In this document: positions 7,332 to 15,228 of the stretch, piece by piece | How positions within the stretch are numbered: the stretch's first letter is position 1 | Layout of the letters: every line of letters begins with the position of its first letter | From: Gammaproteobacteria bacterium UBA2810 | Lineage (GTDB): Bacteria > Pseudomonadota > Gammaproteobacteria > Enterobacterales > Succinivibrionaceae | DNA length: 26,951 bases | Assembly: GCA_002351705.1 (NCBI GenBank) | Contig: DEHC01000076.1 | Location: forward strand, 1 to 26,951 | Direction of reading: 5' to 3' | Notes under the pieces: model-generated | The model's database searches: none | What the model saw: only the letters and a program-made list of their open reading frames with translations | Told to the model about the DNA's origin: nothing | Program-made: the position numbers and the translations under genes

Positions 7332-7358
7332 AAAGGAGCCTCCGGGCTCCTTTTTTTT
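7332..7358 (+). terminator. Intrinsic terminator of pyruvate kinase
   Basis: GGAGCC (7335-7340) and GGCTCC (7345-7350) form a perfect 6-bp stem around a TCCG tetraloop. Three A residues on the left can pair with the first Ts, and eight T residues follow (7351-7358). It lies 24 nt after the stop codon. On the opposite strand the T-run is only three bases, so it probably works poorly for the converging operon. Confidence 0.93.
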
Positions 7359-7425
7359 ATGCCTGAATTCCGTGATTAGAGCAGATTCACGTGCTGCGTG
7401 GAACGGCGTGGCAGCTGCGGAAGGC

Positions 7426-7488
7426 AGGAAAGAAGAGGGAGAAGAGGAAATGAAAGGGAAGAAAAGAGGAAGAGAAAAAAGAAAGGAA
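7426..7488 (-). other. Near-perfect polypurine/polypyrimidine tract between convergent genes
   Basis: Of 63 plus-strand bases, 62 are purines; the only exception is T at 7451. The minus strand, which is the RNA 3' of tilS, is therefore almost pure C and U without G. No hairpin terminator follows tilS. An unstructured pyrimidine-rich RNA of this kind could act as a Rho loading site; that role is inferred. Confidence 0.6.
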
Positions 7489-7505
7489 TAACGGGCAGGA
7501 CAGGA

Positions 7506-8885
7506 TTATTCCGTGAAATACGAGAAGAGCCGCCCCGCCTCATCCTCAGCAGGCTCAAAGCCGCTCATCACGCAGACTCCGGCAAGCATTGCCGGAATCT
7601 CATTGTAGAAAACCACCGGTATATAGCGCCTTCTCCAGACGGGAACCGAGCATTCGCCCCAGATCTTCTTGAGATTCCTTGAATGTGCCCTGCCTGAGGG
7701 CCGGAGAACGAGGCTCCCCGGAAGTCCGAAACGCACTGTCACTTTCTCGCCCTGATGCGGCGCCCTCGCCGAGAGAGCATCCGGAGGAACATTGTCCTTA
7801 AGATCAGTGATTGAGAGCGTGCAGTCTGGAAGCTGAACTGTTTTCCTGAAACCCTTCTCAGCCGTGAAGTCCCGGGGAACTTCAGGGTATTCCCTTATAT
7901 TGAAGAGCTCACCCCGGAAGCGCACCGCTATGCCGCCCTCCCACCTGAGCTCCGGAACGCCGTCAGAGCCGGCCTCCGCGACCTCATCAAAAACAGAAAT
8001 AAGGAAGTTATACGACGGCGGGACGCTTCCCTTCAGGAAATAGAACCGGCGCAGCGTGTTTCTCCTCCGCACGAGTGAGAGCTCCCCGAGCCGGCTGATA
8101 ATGAGACCGCCGGTTGCGGGATTGACAGCCGCAGAGAGATCATCGTCCGCAACCTCGTCGAGGAGCTCGGAGGACTCGGCGCAGATTTCCGAGGTTCGCT
8201 TAAGGGATTCCCGGAAGCCGCTCCAGCGCGCGGTGAGAAGCGGCAGGATCTCAAGCCTTAAGAAGTTCCGGTCATAACCGGTGTCGGAGTTGCTCTCGTC
8301 GGTCACGAAATCAATTCCGCGCGCGCCGAGGTAGCCTAGAAGCTCCTGCTTCGTCACGGAAAGGAGCGGCCTTACGAGGAACCCTCCCGCGAACTTCTGA
8401 ACCGGCCCCATCGCGGCAAGGCCCCTGACGCCCGAGCCGCGCCGGAGGGCAAGTAGGACAGTCTCGGCGAGATCATCGAGATGGTGGGCTGTCACGAGGG
8501 CCGTGCCTGTATCAGGAACAAACGGCGCAAGCACTCCGTACCTCTGCTCCCTCGCCTCTGCCTCGAGGCTGGTCCTCGGCTTTTTCCTCACCTCAACATG
8601 GCAGGACTCGAACCTGACATTGAGCTCTTCCGCCCTTTTCCTCGCAAAATCCTCCCACTCCCCGGCATGCGGGCTTATGCCGTGGTGGACATAGACTGCG
8701 GTGATCCCGATGCCGGTTCCGGCAAACTCCCTGACGCAGAGGTCAAGGAGCGCGGAGCTGTCCGGCCCGCCGCTGAACCCGATGACGAGACTGCGGACGG
8801 TTTGAGGAAGAATTTTATGAATGGAGGCGGAAAAAGCCGCTCTGACCTTTTCCGCCTCCTGCTCTGGATCTGGGGATCTCTGCAT
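7506..8885 (-). CDS. tilS: tRNA(Ile)-lysidine synthetase TilS
   Basis: TilS adds lysine to C34 of the CAU-anticodon isoleucine tRNA using ATP, so that it reads AUA. The 459-residue product has the N-type ATP pyrophosphatase P-loop SGGPDSS (38-44), VYVHHGIS, and the family strand TAHHLDDLAETVLL. A middle helical region and a C-terminal TilS domain (KVTVRFGLPG to the end) follow. It is slightly longer than E. coli TilS (432 residues). The start lies 9 nt after the accA stop, with AAGG just upstream inside the end of accA. It is the last gene of the long minus-strand array, and no intrinsic terminator is visible after it. Confidence 0.95.
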   Translation of the reverse strand: MQRSPDPEQEAEKVRAAFSASIHKILPQTVRSLVIGFSGGPDSSALLDLCVREFAGTGIGITAVYVHHGISPHAGEWEDFARKRAEELNVRFESCHVEVRKKPRTSLEAEAREQRYGVLAPFVPDTGTALVTAHHLDDLAETVLLALRRGSGVRGLAAMGPVQKFAGGFLVRPLLSVTKQELLGYLGARGIDFVTDESNSDTGYDRNFLRLEILPLLTARWSGFRESLKRTSEICAESSELLDEVADDDLSAAVNPATGGLIISRLGELSLVRRRNTLRRFYFLKGSVPPSYNFLISVFDEVAEAGSDGVPELRWEGGIAVRFRGELFNIREYPEVPRDFTAEKGFRKTVQLPDCTLSITDLKDNVPPDALSARAPHQGEKVTVRFGLPGSLVLRPSGRAHSRNLKKIWGECSVPVWRRRYIPVVFYNEIPAMLAGVCVMSGFEPAEDEAGRLFSYFTE

Positions 8886-8894
8886 GGAGCCTTT

Positions 8895-9875
8895 TTACTC
8901 GGAAGTCTCAAAGACGCCGAACTTCATGAGGCGGTCGTAGCGCTGCGCTGCGAGCTCATCTGGGGAGAGCTTCCTCAGCTCCTCGAGATCACGTGACAGG
9001 CACTTGTGGAGGCTCTCGGCTGCGGCGTCATAGTCACGGTGAGCGCCGCCCAGGGGCTCGTCAATCACAGTGTCGACGAGATCAAGCGACTTCAGATCGT
9101 GCGCAGTCATATGCATAGCCTCGGCTGCGACCGCTGCCTTCTCGGCATCCTTCCAGAGGATCGAGGCACAGCCTTCCGGGGAAATTACCGAGTAGGTGGA
9201 GTACTGCATCATGTTGACACGGTTGCCGACGCCGATGGCAAGCGCGCCGCCGGAGCCGCCCTCGCCGATTACGGTGCAGACGGTCGGGACCTTAAGCGCT
9301 GACATCACCTGGATGCTCTTCGCGATTGCCTCGGCCTGCCCTCTCTCCTCGGCGCCGACTCCTGGGTAGGCGCCCGGAGTGTCAATGAAGGTGAATACCG
9401 GCATGCTGAACCTTTCGGCAAGCTTCATGACACGCACCGCCTTGCGGTAGCCCTCGGGCCTCGGCATTCCGAAGTTGTAGCGGATCTTCTCCTGGGTATC
9501 GCGGCCCTTCTGCTCGCCGATTACCGCGCAGGGCTCGCCGTCGAGCCTCGCTATGCCGCAGAGGATTGACGGATCGTCGGCGAATGCCCTGTCTCCCGCG
9601 AGCTCCTCGAAATCGGTGAAGATCCTGGAAACATAGTCTTTGGTATAAGGGCGCATCGGGTGCCTGGCGAGCCGGCAAATCTGCCATGCGTCAAGATTTG
9701 AAAAAATCTTTCTGGTAAGCTCAACGTCTTTCTGATTCAGGAGCGCAATCTCTTTGGAAAGGTCAACGCCTTCCACTCCCTCGCTTACCTGCTCGCTTAC
9801 ATGCTTCAGTTCTTCAATTTTCGCGAGCAGCTCCACTATCGGTTTCTCAAAATCCAGGTAATTCAGTGCATTCAT
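8895..9875 (-). CDS. accA: Acetyl-CoA carboxylase carboxyltransferase subunit alpha
   Basis: AccA pairs with AccD to form the carboxyltransferase that moves CO2 from carboxybiotin to acetyl-CoA, making malonyl-CoA for fatty acid synthesis. The 326-residue product matches E. coli AccA (319 residues) throughout: ELTRKIFSNLDAWQICRLARHP, TFIDTPGAYPGVGAEERGQ, the oxyanion-hole region IGEGGSGGALAIGVG, and YSVISPEGCASILWKD. It starts 12 nt after the dnaE stop and sits between dnaE and tilS, as in other gammaproteobacteria. Confidence 0.97.
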   Translation of the reverse strand: MNALNYLDFEKPIVELLAKIEELKHVSEQVSEGVEGVDLSKEIALLNQKDVELTRKIFSNLDAWQICRLARHPMRPYTKDYVSRIFTDFEELAGDRAFADDPSILCGIARLDGEPCAVIGEQKGRDTQEKIRYNFGMPRPEGYRKAVRVMKLAERFSMPVFTFIDTPGAYPGVGAEERGQAEAIAKSIQVMSALKVPTVCTVIGEGGSGGALAIGVGNRVNMMQYSTYSVISPEGCASILWKDAEKAAVAAEAMHMTAHDLKSLDLVDTVIDEPLGGAHRDYDAAAESLHKCLSRDLEELRKLSPDELAAQRYDRLMKFGVFETSE

Positions 9876-9887
9876 AAATTTAAGTCC

Positions 9888-12800
9888 TCAGAATTTCAAT
9901 GAAACGCTGTCTTTGCCGAACAGAAGCCTGACTCCATTGAGAAATTCATCTGATGGATCAACACGGCACGGATCCGGTTCCATGATAATTCGCGCATTCG
10001 CGATATGGTAACATAACTCAAGGGGAAACGGCCCGTTCCTGAACTTAAGAATGAGATCCCTGAGCGCCTTTGCCCGGTCTTTGGTCAGAAGGCTGTCATC
10101 AATGTCGACCCTGAGTCCCTTCGCGTACTCCCTGCGCGCCTGCTCGATGTCAATGATGTTCACGGCCTGCATGACGGTCTGGCCGTTCGTGTTCTGGTAG
10201 GTGCTGAGCTTCGTTGTTCCGGTCGCGATGATGATCTTTCCGACCTGGAAATACTCCTCGAACTCGTCGACGTGGTCAAACATGGAGATCTCCATTGTGC
10301 CCGAGGAGTCATCAATTGTGGCGAAAGCCATGGGGCGTCCTGACTTCGACTTCATCACGCGCGCCTCCTGCACGTAGCCCCCGATCATCCAGGTCCTGTT
10401 CCGGTTGAACTTGTCGTTCGGCGGAACCTGCGAGATGGGGGTCGTGTGGTAGCGGGAGAGCTCGTCGAGATACTGCACGAGCGGATGGCCGGTAAGGTAG
10501 AGCCCGACAGCCTTCTTCTCTCCGTCAAGTATGGTCTGCTCGGGCCACTCCGGGACTTTGAGGAAGTCAGGCCTTGTCGGATCAACCGAGAACGAGTCGG
10601 AGAAGAGATCTCCCTGTCCGGTGCTGCGGTTGTCGCGCTGCCTTGCCGCATAGTCAAGCGCGACGGGAAGCGTCGCAAGGAGCACGGCCCTCTTCCCCTC
10701 CTGCTCAACGAGGGTCCCTCTGCCTCCCCTGCCCCAGAGCCCGTCGAGCGCTCCGCTCTTCACGAGGAGCTCGAGCACGTTCCTGCTGACCTTCGAGAGG
10801 TCAATCCTGTTGCAGAAGTCAAAGAGATCCTTGTACGGCCCGTTTTTGTCCCTCTCGGAGATTATCGCCTCCACCGGCCCCTGGCCGACGCCCTTGATGC
10901 CCATGAGGCCGTAGACTATCGCGCCGTTCTCGTTCACGGAGAACTGGGCCCGGCAGCAGTTCACATAGGGAGGGAGCACATCTATACCGAGTCTCTTGCA
11001 CTCCTTGAGGAACATCATCATCTTCTCGATGTTCTCGTTGTCCGAGGTCATGTTGGCCGCGATGAACTCCGCGGGGAAATGGGTCTTGAGCCAGAGCGTC
11101 TGGTAGGCGACCAGCGCATAAGCCGCCGAGTGCGACTTGTTGAAGCCGTAGCCCGCGAACTTCTCCACGATATCGAAGATGTGCCCGGCGAGATCGCGGG
11201 TGTTCTTGCCCTCGGTTGACTCGCCCCACTTCTTCACCGCGCCGTCCACGAATATCGCGCGGTGCTTGACCATCTCCTCCTTGATCTTCTTGCCCATGGC
11301 GCGGCGGAGGAGGTCTGCGCCGCCCAGGGTGTAGCCCGCGAGCTGCTGGGCTATCTGCATTACCTGCTCCTGATACACGACCACGCCGTAGGTGGGCTTC
11401 AGCGCCTCCTCGAGGCAGGAGTGCTGGTAGTCAGGCTGCGGGTAGGCAATCTTCTCAAGGCCGTGCTTTCTGTTTATGAAGTTGTCGACCATGCCGGAGT
11501 CAAGGGGGCCCGGGCGGAAGAGCGCTACGAGAGCGATGATATCGTCGAAGCAGTCAGGCTTGAGCTTGGCGATGAGGTTCCTCATGCCGGGAGACTCGAG
11601 CTGGAACACCGCGACAGTCTGGCAGGCGAGGAGGTTCTCGAAGGAGTCGTGATCATCAAGGCTGATGGAGTCAAGCGAGAACAGGGGCTTCCCCTCGCGC
11701 TTCAGGCGGAGGTTGATCATGTCGAGCGCCCACTTGATGATGGTGAGCGTCTTGAGCCCGAGGAAGTCGAACTTCACGAGGCCGACCTCCTCGACGTCGT
11801 GCTTGTCGAACTGCGTCACGGGCTGCGATCCGTCCTTCTCGCAGATGAGAGGTGCGAAGTCCGTGATGAGGGTCGGCGATATGACTATGCCTCCCGCGTG
11901 CTTGCCGTAGCTCTTCGTGACGCCCTCGAGGCTCAGCGCCACGTCGATGAGGTAGCGGTTCTTCTCGTCGGTCTCGTAGATGTGCTTGAGCTTGGGCTCA
12001 GCCTCCAGGGCCTGCCTGATGGTGATGTCAACGGGCTTTGAGGGGATGAGCTTCGCGATGTTGTCAGCCGCCGTGTAGGAATATCCTAGCGCGCGCCCGG
12101 CGTCCTTGATCGCGGCCTTTGCTGCCATGGTGCCGAAGGTGATGATCTGGGAGACCGCGATGTAGGGAGGCGTGTAGCCGAGCTTCGAGCAGCTGTGGGT
12201 GTGCTCGCCGCCGAAGGGCTTGTCAAGCTTTTTGTTCTCGTTATGGTAGTAGTCGAAGTAGATCTCCGGATTGAAGGTCTTGGCCTGGTTCGCCTCAATC
12301 TCGTCAATGTCTGCAGGGGTGTAGTACTCCTTCACATGCCTGATGATGTCGCCGCGACGCGCCTGGCACATGTCGACATCGAAGTCCGGCATCGAGACTC
12401 GCTCCGGGTTGAGGAAGCGCTCGAAGAGGAGGTCGAAGCGGAGAGGATCAAGATCGGTTATCTGAATGCAGTAGGCGACGAGGGATCCCGCGCCCGAGCC
12501 GCGCCCCGGGCCGATGGGGATGCCGTTGTCCTTAGACCACTGGATAAACTCCATCACGATGAGGAAGTAGCCGGGGAAGCCCATCTCGATGATGATCTTG
12601 AGCTCTTTGCGGAGTCTTTCCTTGTAGCGCGGCATCTGCTTCTTCCTCTCCTCCGGATCGGGGTAGAGGAACTTCATCCTCCAGAAGAAGCCCTTGACGG
12701 TCTTTCTTATAAGCGCGCTCTTCTGGGAGTGCTTGGTCTTGTACTGCGGCAGGAAATAGTGTCCGGTCCTGATGGCGACGCTGCAGCGCCTCGCGATCTC

Positions 12801-13601
12801 GACCGAGTTCTCGAGGGCCTCCGGGACGTCGCTGAAGAGCTCGCACATCTCCTCCTCGGTCTTCAGGTACTGCTCCGGGCTGAAGCGCTTCGGCCTTCTC
12901 GGATCGGCCATGACGTAGCCGTCATGGAGCGCGACTCGGATCTCGTGGGTCTGGAAGTCCTTTTTGTCAAGGAACATGCAGTCGTTGGTCGCGACAACCG
13001 GGAGATCCTCCCGGAGCGCAGCGTCAAGCTCGAGGTCGTTGCACCTTTCCTCGTCAGGGCGCCCGGTGCGGATGAGCTCAAGGTAGTACCTGTCGGGGAA
13101 GTACTTCTTGTAGAACGCTATCCTCTCGGCGGCCTTCTCCCGGTCGCCCTGCAGGAGGAAGCAGCCGACATCGCCCTCGCGTCCGCCCGAGAGCATGATG
13201 ACGCCCTCTGAGTAGTCCTTCAGCCAGTCAAACTCGACAGCCGCGAAGTCGTGCCCCGGGAGATAGCCCCGGAGGTAGGCGCGCGACACCAGATCGAAGA
13301 GGCAGCGCCTCCCGGTGTCGTTCATGGCGTAGGCGCACTGGCGGAACACCCTGTTCTCGCCCGCGTCATGGATGTTGAGCTCCACCGAGCAGATGGGCTT
13401 CAGCCCCGCGCCGTCGCCCTTCGGATCCTCGGTGAGCTTCACCAGGGTGCAGAAGTTCATCGTGTCCGTTATGGCGATGGCAGGGAAGCCGAGCCCCTTG
13501 CCGCCGGCCTTCTTCATGATTTTCCGGATGTCATTAAGGCCGTTTACCATCGAGCAGTCTGAGTGCATGCGTAGATGGACAAACTTGAAGTCGCGCGGCA
13601 T
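9888..13601 (-). CDS. dnaE: DNA polymerase III subunit alpha, with an inserted segment in the palm domain
   Basis: This is the replicative polymerase subunit. The 1237-residue product has the N-terminal PHP domain (VHLRMHSDCSMVNGL), the GPGRGSGAGSLVAY motif, catalytic aspartates D406 and D408 in PDFDVD and D612 in FDFLGL, then FRPGPL, the fingers, and an OB domain near the C-terminus. A clamp-binding motif QGDLF lies at 996-1000, like QADMF of E. coli. E. coli DnaE has 1160 residues; much of the excess is one insertion of about 51 residues at 428-481, between HVKEYY and AVSQIITFG. All flanking motifs stay in frame, so the gene is intact. It starts directly after the rnhB stop with no gap. Confidence 0.98.
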   Translation of the reverse strand: MPRDFKFVHLRMHSDCSMVNGLNDIRKIMKKAGGKGLGFPAIAITDTMNFCTLVKLTEDPKGDGAGLKPICSVELNIHDAGENRVFRQCAYAMNDTGRRCLFDLVSRAYLRGYLPGHDFAAVEFDWLKDYSEGVIMLSGGREGDVGCFLLQGDREKAAERIAFYKKYFPDRYYLELIRTGRPDEERCNDLELDAALREDLPVVATNDCMFLDKKDFQTHEIRVALHDGYVMADPRRPKRFSPEQYLKTEEEMCELFSDVPEALENSVEIARRCSVAIRTGHYFLPQYKTKHSQKSALIRKTVKGFFWRMKFLYPDPEERKKQMPRYKERLRKELKIIIEMGFPGYFLIVMEFIQWSKDNGIPIGPGRGSGAGSLVAYCIQITDLDPLRFDLLFERFLNPERVSMPDFDVDMCQARRGDIIRHVKEYYTPADIDEIEANQAKTFNPEIYFDYYHNENKKLDKPFGGEHTHSCSKLGYTPPYIAVSQIITFGTMAAKAAIKDAGRALGYSYTAADNIAKLIPSKPVDITIRQALEAEPKLKHIYETDEKNRYLIDVALSLEGVTKSYGKHAGGIVISPTLITDFAPLICEKDGSQPVTQFDKHDVEEVGLVKFDFLGLKTLTIIKWALDMINLRLKREGKPLFSLDSISLDDHDSFENLLACQTVAVFQLESPGMRNLIAKLKPDCFDDIIALVALFRPGPLDSGMVDNFINRKHGLEKIAYPQPDYQHSCLEEALKPTYGVVVYQEQVMQIAQQLAGYTLGGADLLRRAMGKKIKEEMVKHRAIFVDGAVKKWGESTEGKNTRDLAGHIFDIVEKFAGYGFNKSHSAAYALVAYQTLWLKTHFPAEFIAANMTSDNENIEKMMMFLKECKRLGIDVLPPYVNCCRAQFSVNENGAIVYGLMGIKGVGQGPVEAIISERDKNGPYKDLFDFCNRIDLSKVSRNVLELLVKSGALDGLWGRGGRGTLVEQEGKRAVLLATLPVALDYAARQRDNRSTGQGDLFSDSFSVDPTRPDFLKVPEWPEQTILDGEKKAVGLYLTGHPLVQYLDELSRYHTTPISQVPPNDKFNRNRTWMIGGYVQEARVMKSKSGRPMAFATIDDSSGTMEISMFDHVDEFEEYFQVGKIIIATGTTKLSTYQNTNGQTVMQAVNIIDIEQARREYAKGLRVDIDDSLLTKDRAKALRDLILKFRNGPFPLELCYHIANARIIMEPDPCRVDPSDEFLNGVRLLFGKDSVSLKF
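12159..12320 (-). other. Lineage-specific insertion segment inside dnaE
   Basis: These codons (DnaE residues 428-481) replace what is only three residues in E. coli, between the helix after the catalytic PDFDVD motif and AVSQIITFG. The segment is rich in charged and aromatic residues and includes EIYFDYYHNEN and GGEHTHSCSKLGY. It has no splice-junction residues and is far too short for an intein. The comparison is with E. coli DnaE from memory. Confidence 0.75.
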
Positions 13602-14213
13602 TTAGTTCTCCAGGAGAAGTTTCTTCACGGGGCCGAATGATCTGCGGTAGCCCGCGATAAGGCCGTATTTCTGAATTGCGGCAAGATGGTCTTTAGTCGG
13701 GTAGCCCTTGTGTTTTGCGAAGCCGTACTCCGGGTGCAGCCGGTCGAGCTCCAGCATCTCGTGATCACGGGTGACCTTGGCGATTATCGAGGCGGCGCTT
13801 ATTTCAGGGACGAGCGCGTCGCCCTTCACGACTGCCATCGAGCTGTAGTCCCACTTCGGGAGGCGGTTCCCGTCGACAAGCACGAGCTCCGGCCTCAGAC
13901 CGAGGGCGTCGACGGCCCGCTTCATGGCGAGCATGGTTGCCTGCAGGATGTTGAGCGAGTCGATTTCAGCGGGGCTCGCGCGCCCCACCGAGACACAGAG
14001 GGCCTTTTCCATAATCTCATGGTAAAGGACCTCCCTCCTGTGCTCGGTGAGCTTCTTGGAGTCCCTGAGCCCCTCAACGGGGCTCCGGCTGTCGAGGATG
14101 ACAGCCGCAGTCACGACATTCCCCACGAGAGGCCCCCGCCCGACCTCGTCCACGCCGCAGACGAGGTGGACGGAGGGATCAAGCGGATAGGAAAAGCCCT
14201 GCTCTCCTTCCAT
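13602..14213 (-). CDS. rnhB: Ribonuclease HII
   Basis: RNase HII cuts RNA in RNA-DNA hybrids and starts removal of misincorporated ribonucleotides. The 203-residue product has the hallmark VDEVGRG with D22 and E23, VLVDGN (D114) and KGDALVPEISAASIIAKVTRD (D132), which match the four metal-binding acids of E. coli (16, 17, 108, 126). The ATG at 14213 was chosen because it lies 2 nt after the preceding SPFH gene's stop. The frame is open to 14321, but that part overlaps the SPFH gene and has no family similarity. The stop abuts the dnaE start. Confidence 0.96.
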   Translation of the reverse strand: MEGEQGFSYPLDPSVHLVCGVDEVGRGPLVGNVVTAAVILDSRSPVEGLRDSKKLTEHRREVLYHEIMEKALCVSVGRASPAEIDSLNILQATMLAMKRAVDALGLRPELVLVDGNRLPKWDYSSMAVVKGDALVPEISAASIIAKVTRDHEMLELDRLHPEYGFAKHKGYPTKDHLAAIQKYGLIAGYRRSFGPVKKLLLEN

Positions 14214-14215
14214 GG

Positions 14216-15175
14216 TCAGTTGCCCTGGGCGGAGCCGCTCTTCCCGATATTGAGGAGGGGAACAACGGAGCTGCCGCCCTCGCCTGACGCGACAACAGTC
14301 TGCGGCACGCTGCCGTCCCACTTCTCTGCGATGGTGAGATCGACAAGCTCCTTGTTGTTCCTGAGCGCGTCGCCCTTGAGCTTGATTGCGTCTGCCTCAG
14401 CCTTGGCCTGGACGGTGATCCTGTAGGCCTCGGCGTCAGCCTGAAGCTTGATTGCCTTGTTCTCGGCCTCGGCCTGGGCAACCTGCTTCTGGGACTCGAT
14501 CTGGACCTTCTGCAGCTCGTTCCTCGCGGTCTCGACCTCCTGCTTCTTCTGGGCGGTCTGCTCGATTATGCTCTCGTAGTTCTTCGAGAAGTTGACGTCC
14601 TCAAGCTGGATGGAGAGGATCTTTACCGGGTATTCCTTGAGCTGCTCCTCCATGATCTGGGCGATGGAGTGATCAAGCTTCGCGCGGTCCTGCACGATGG
14701 TCACAGCGGTGTACTGGCCGAGGATGGTCTTGGTCGACTGCTGCACCACGGGGGAGATGACGGTATGGAAAATGTTGTCCGAGACGCCGGTGCCGAAATA
14801 CTTGTACACCTGGTCAATCTTGTCCGCGTCATAGCTCCAGGTGATGGACAGGCGGTAGCTCTCGATGATCTGCTGATCGAAGGAGTATGCCGACAGGACC
14901 GGCTGGTTCGCGAGCGCGCCCTCGCCGCGGCCGAAGGTTGCCTTCTGCACCCTGACATTGAACTTCTTCACGGTCTGGACGAAGGGGATCTTCATATGCA
15001 GTCCCGGATCAGCTGTTCTGGAAATTTCGCCGAAAGTAAGCACGACTGCCTTCTCTCCGGCATCTACAGTAAAGAAGGAGCCTGTTCCTGCCGCGATGAG
15101 GAGGATCAGTGCGATGAACGCGATGAAGATCTTGAGTCCGGTGTCGATTCCGAGCTTCTGATTTGCATTAACCAT
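14216..15175 (-). CDS. SPFH (band 7) domain protein, prohibitin-like
   Basis: The 319-residue product has a short cytosolic N-terminus, one membrane helix (about 14-34), and an SPFH domain (about 35-200) opening with FFTVDAGEKAVVLTFG and PGLHMKIPFVQTV. A long Gln/Glu/Ala-rich coiled coil follows (about 203-270), then the prohibitin-like end KWDGSVPQTVV. Such proteins form large ring or cage assemblies on membranes and often modulate proteases such as FtsH. It is less like HflC than like stand-alone prohibitin-family proteins, and no hflK or nfeD partner is beside it. GGAG lies 7 nt before the ATG. It interrupts the usual lpxB-rnhB junction and is closely coupled to rnhB (2 nt). Its specific role here is unknown. 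Confidence 0.88.
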   Translation of the reverse strand: MVNANQKLGIDTGLKIFIAFIALILLIAAGTGSFFTVDAGEKAVVLTFGEISRTADPGLHMKIPFVQTVKKFNVRVQKATFGRGEGALANQPVLSAYSFDQQIIESYRLSITWSYDADKIDQVYKYFGTGVSDNIFHTVISPVVQQSTKTILGQYTAVTIVQDRAKLDHSIAQIMEEQLKEYPVKILSIQLEDVNFSKNYESIIEQTAQKKQEVETARNELQKVQIESQKQVAQAEAENKAIKLQADAEAYRITVQAKAEADAIKLKGDALRNNKELVDLTIAEKWDGSVPQTVVASGEGGSSVVPLLNIGKSGSAQGN

Positions 15176-15228
15176 ATTTAGTCTCCGGCTTGCGCCTCTT
15201 CTGGATTAGTCTGGTGTCCGTTCAGATT

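Noticed and set aside
7398..7682. A plus-strand open frame through the polypurine tract into tilS
   Set aside because: Its product is Arg/Lys/Glu low complexity dictated by the purine tract, and it overlaps the secure tilS gene.
12159..12320. The dnaE insertion as an intein
   Set aside because: Far too short, with no N-terminal Cys/Ser splice block and no C-terminal His-Asn.
10446..13211. Long plus-strand open frames opposite dnaE (for example 10446-11219, 11262-12041, 12195-13211)
   Set aside because: Leu/Val/Glu/Asp-rich translations typical of the reverse complement of a GC-rich gene, with no motifs. dnaE itself is unambiguous.
14216..15175. Naming the SPFH gene hflC
   Set aside because: The sequence matches prohibitin-family SPFH proteins better (KWDGSVPQT end, long Gln/Glu coiled coil), and no hflK is adjacent.
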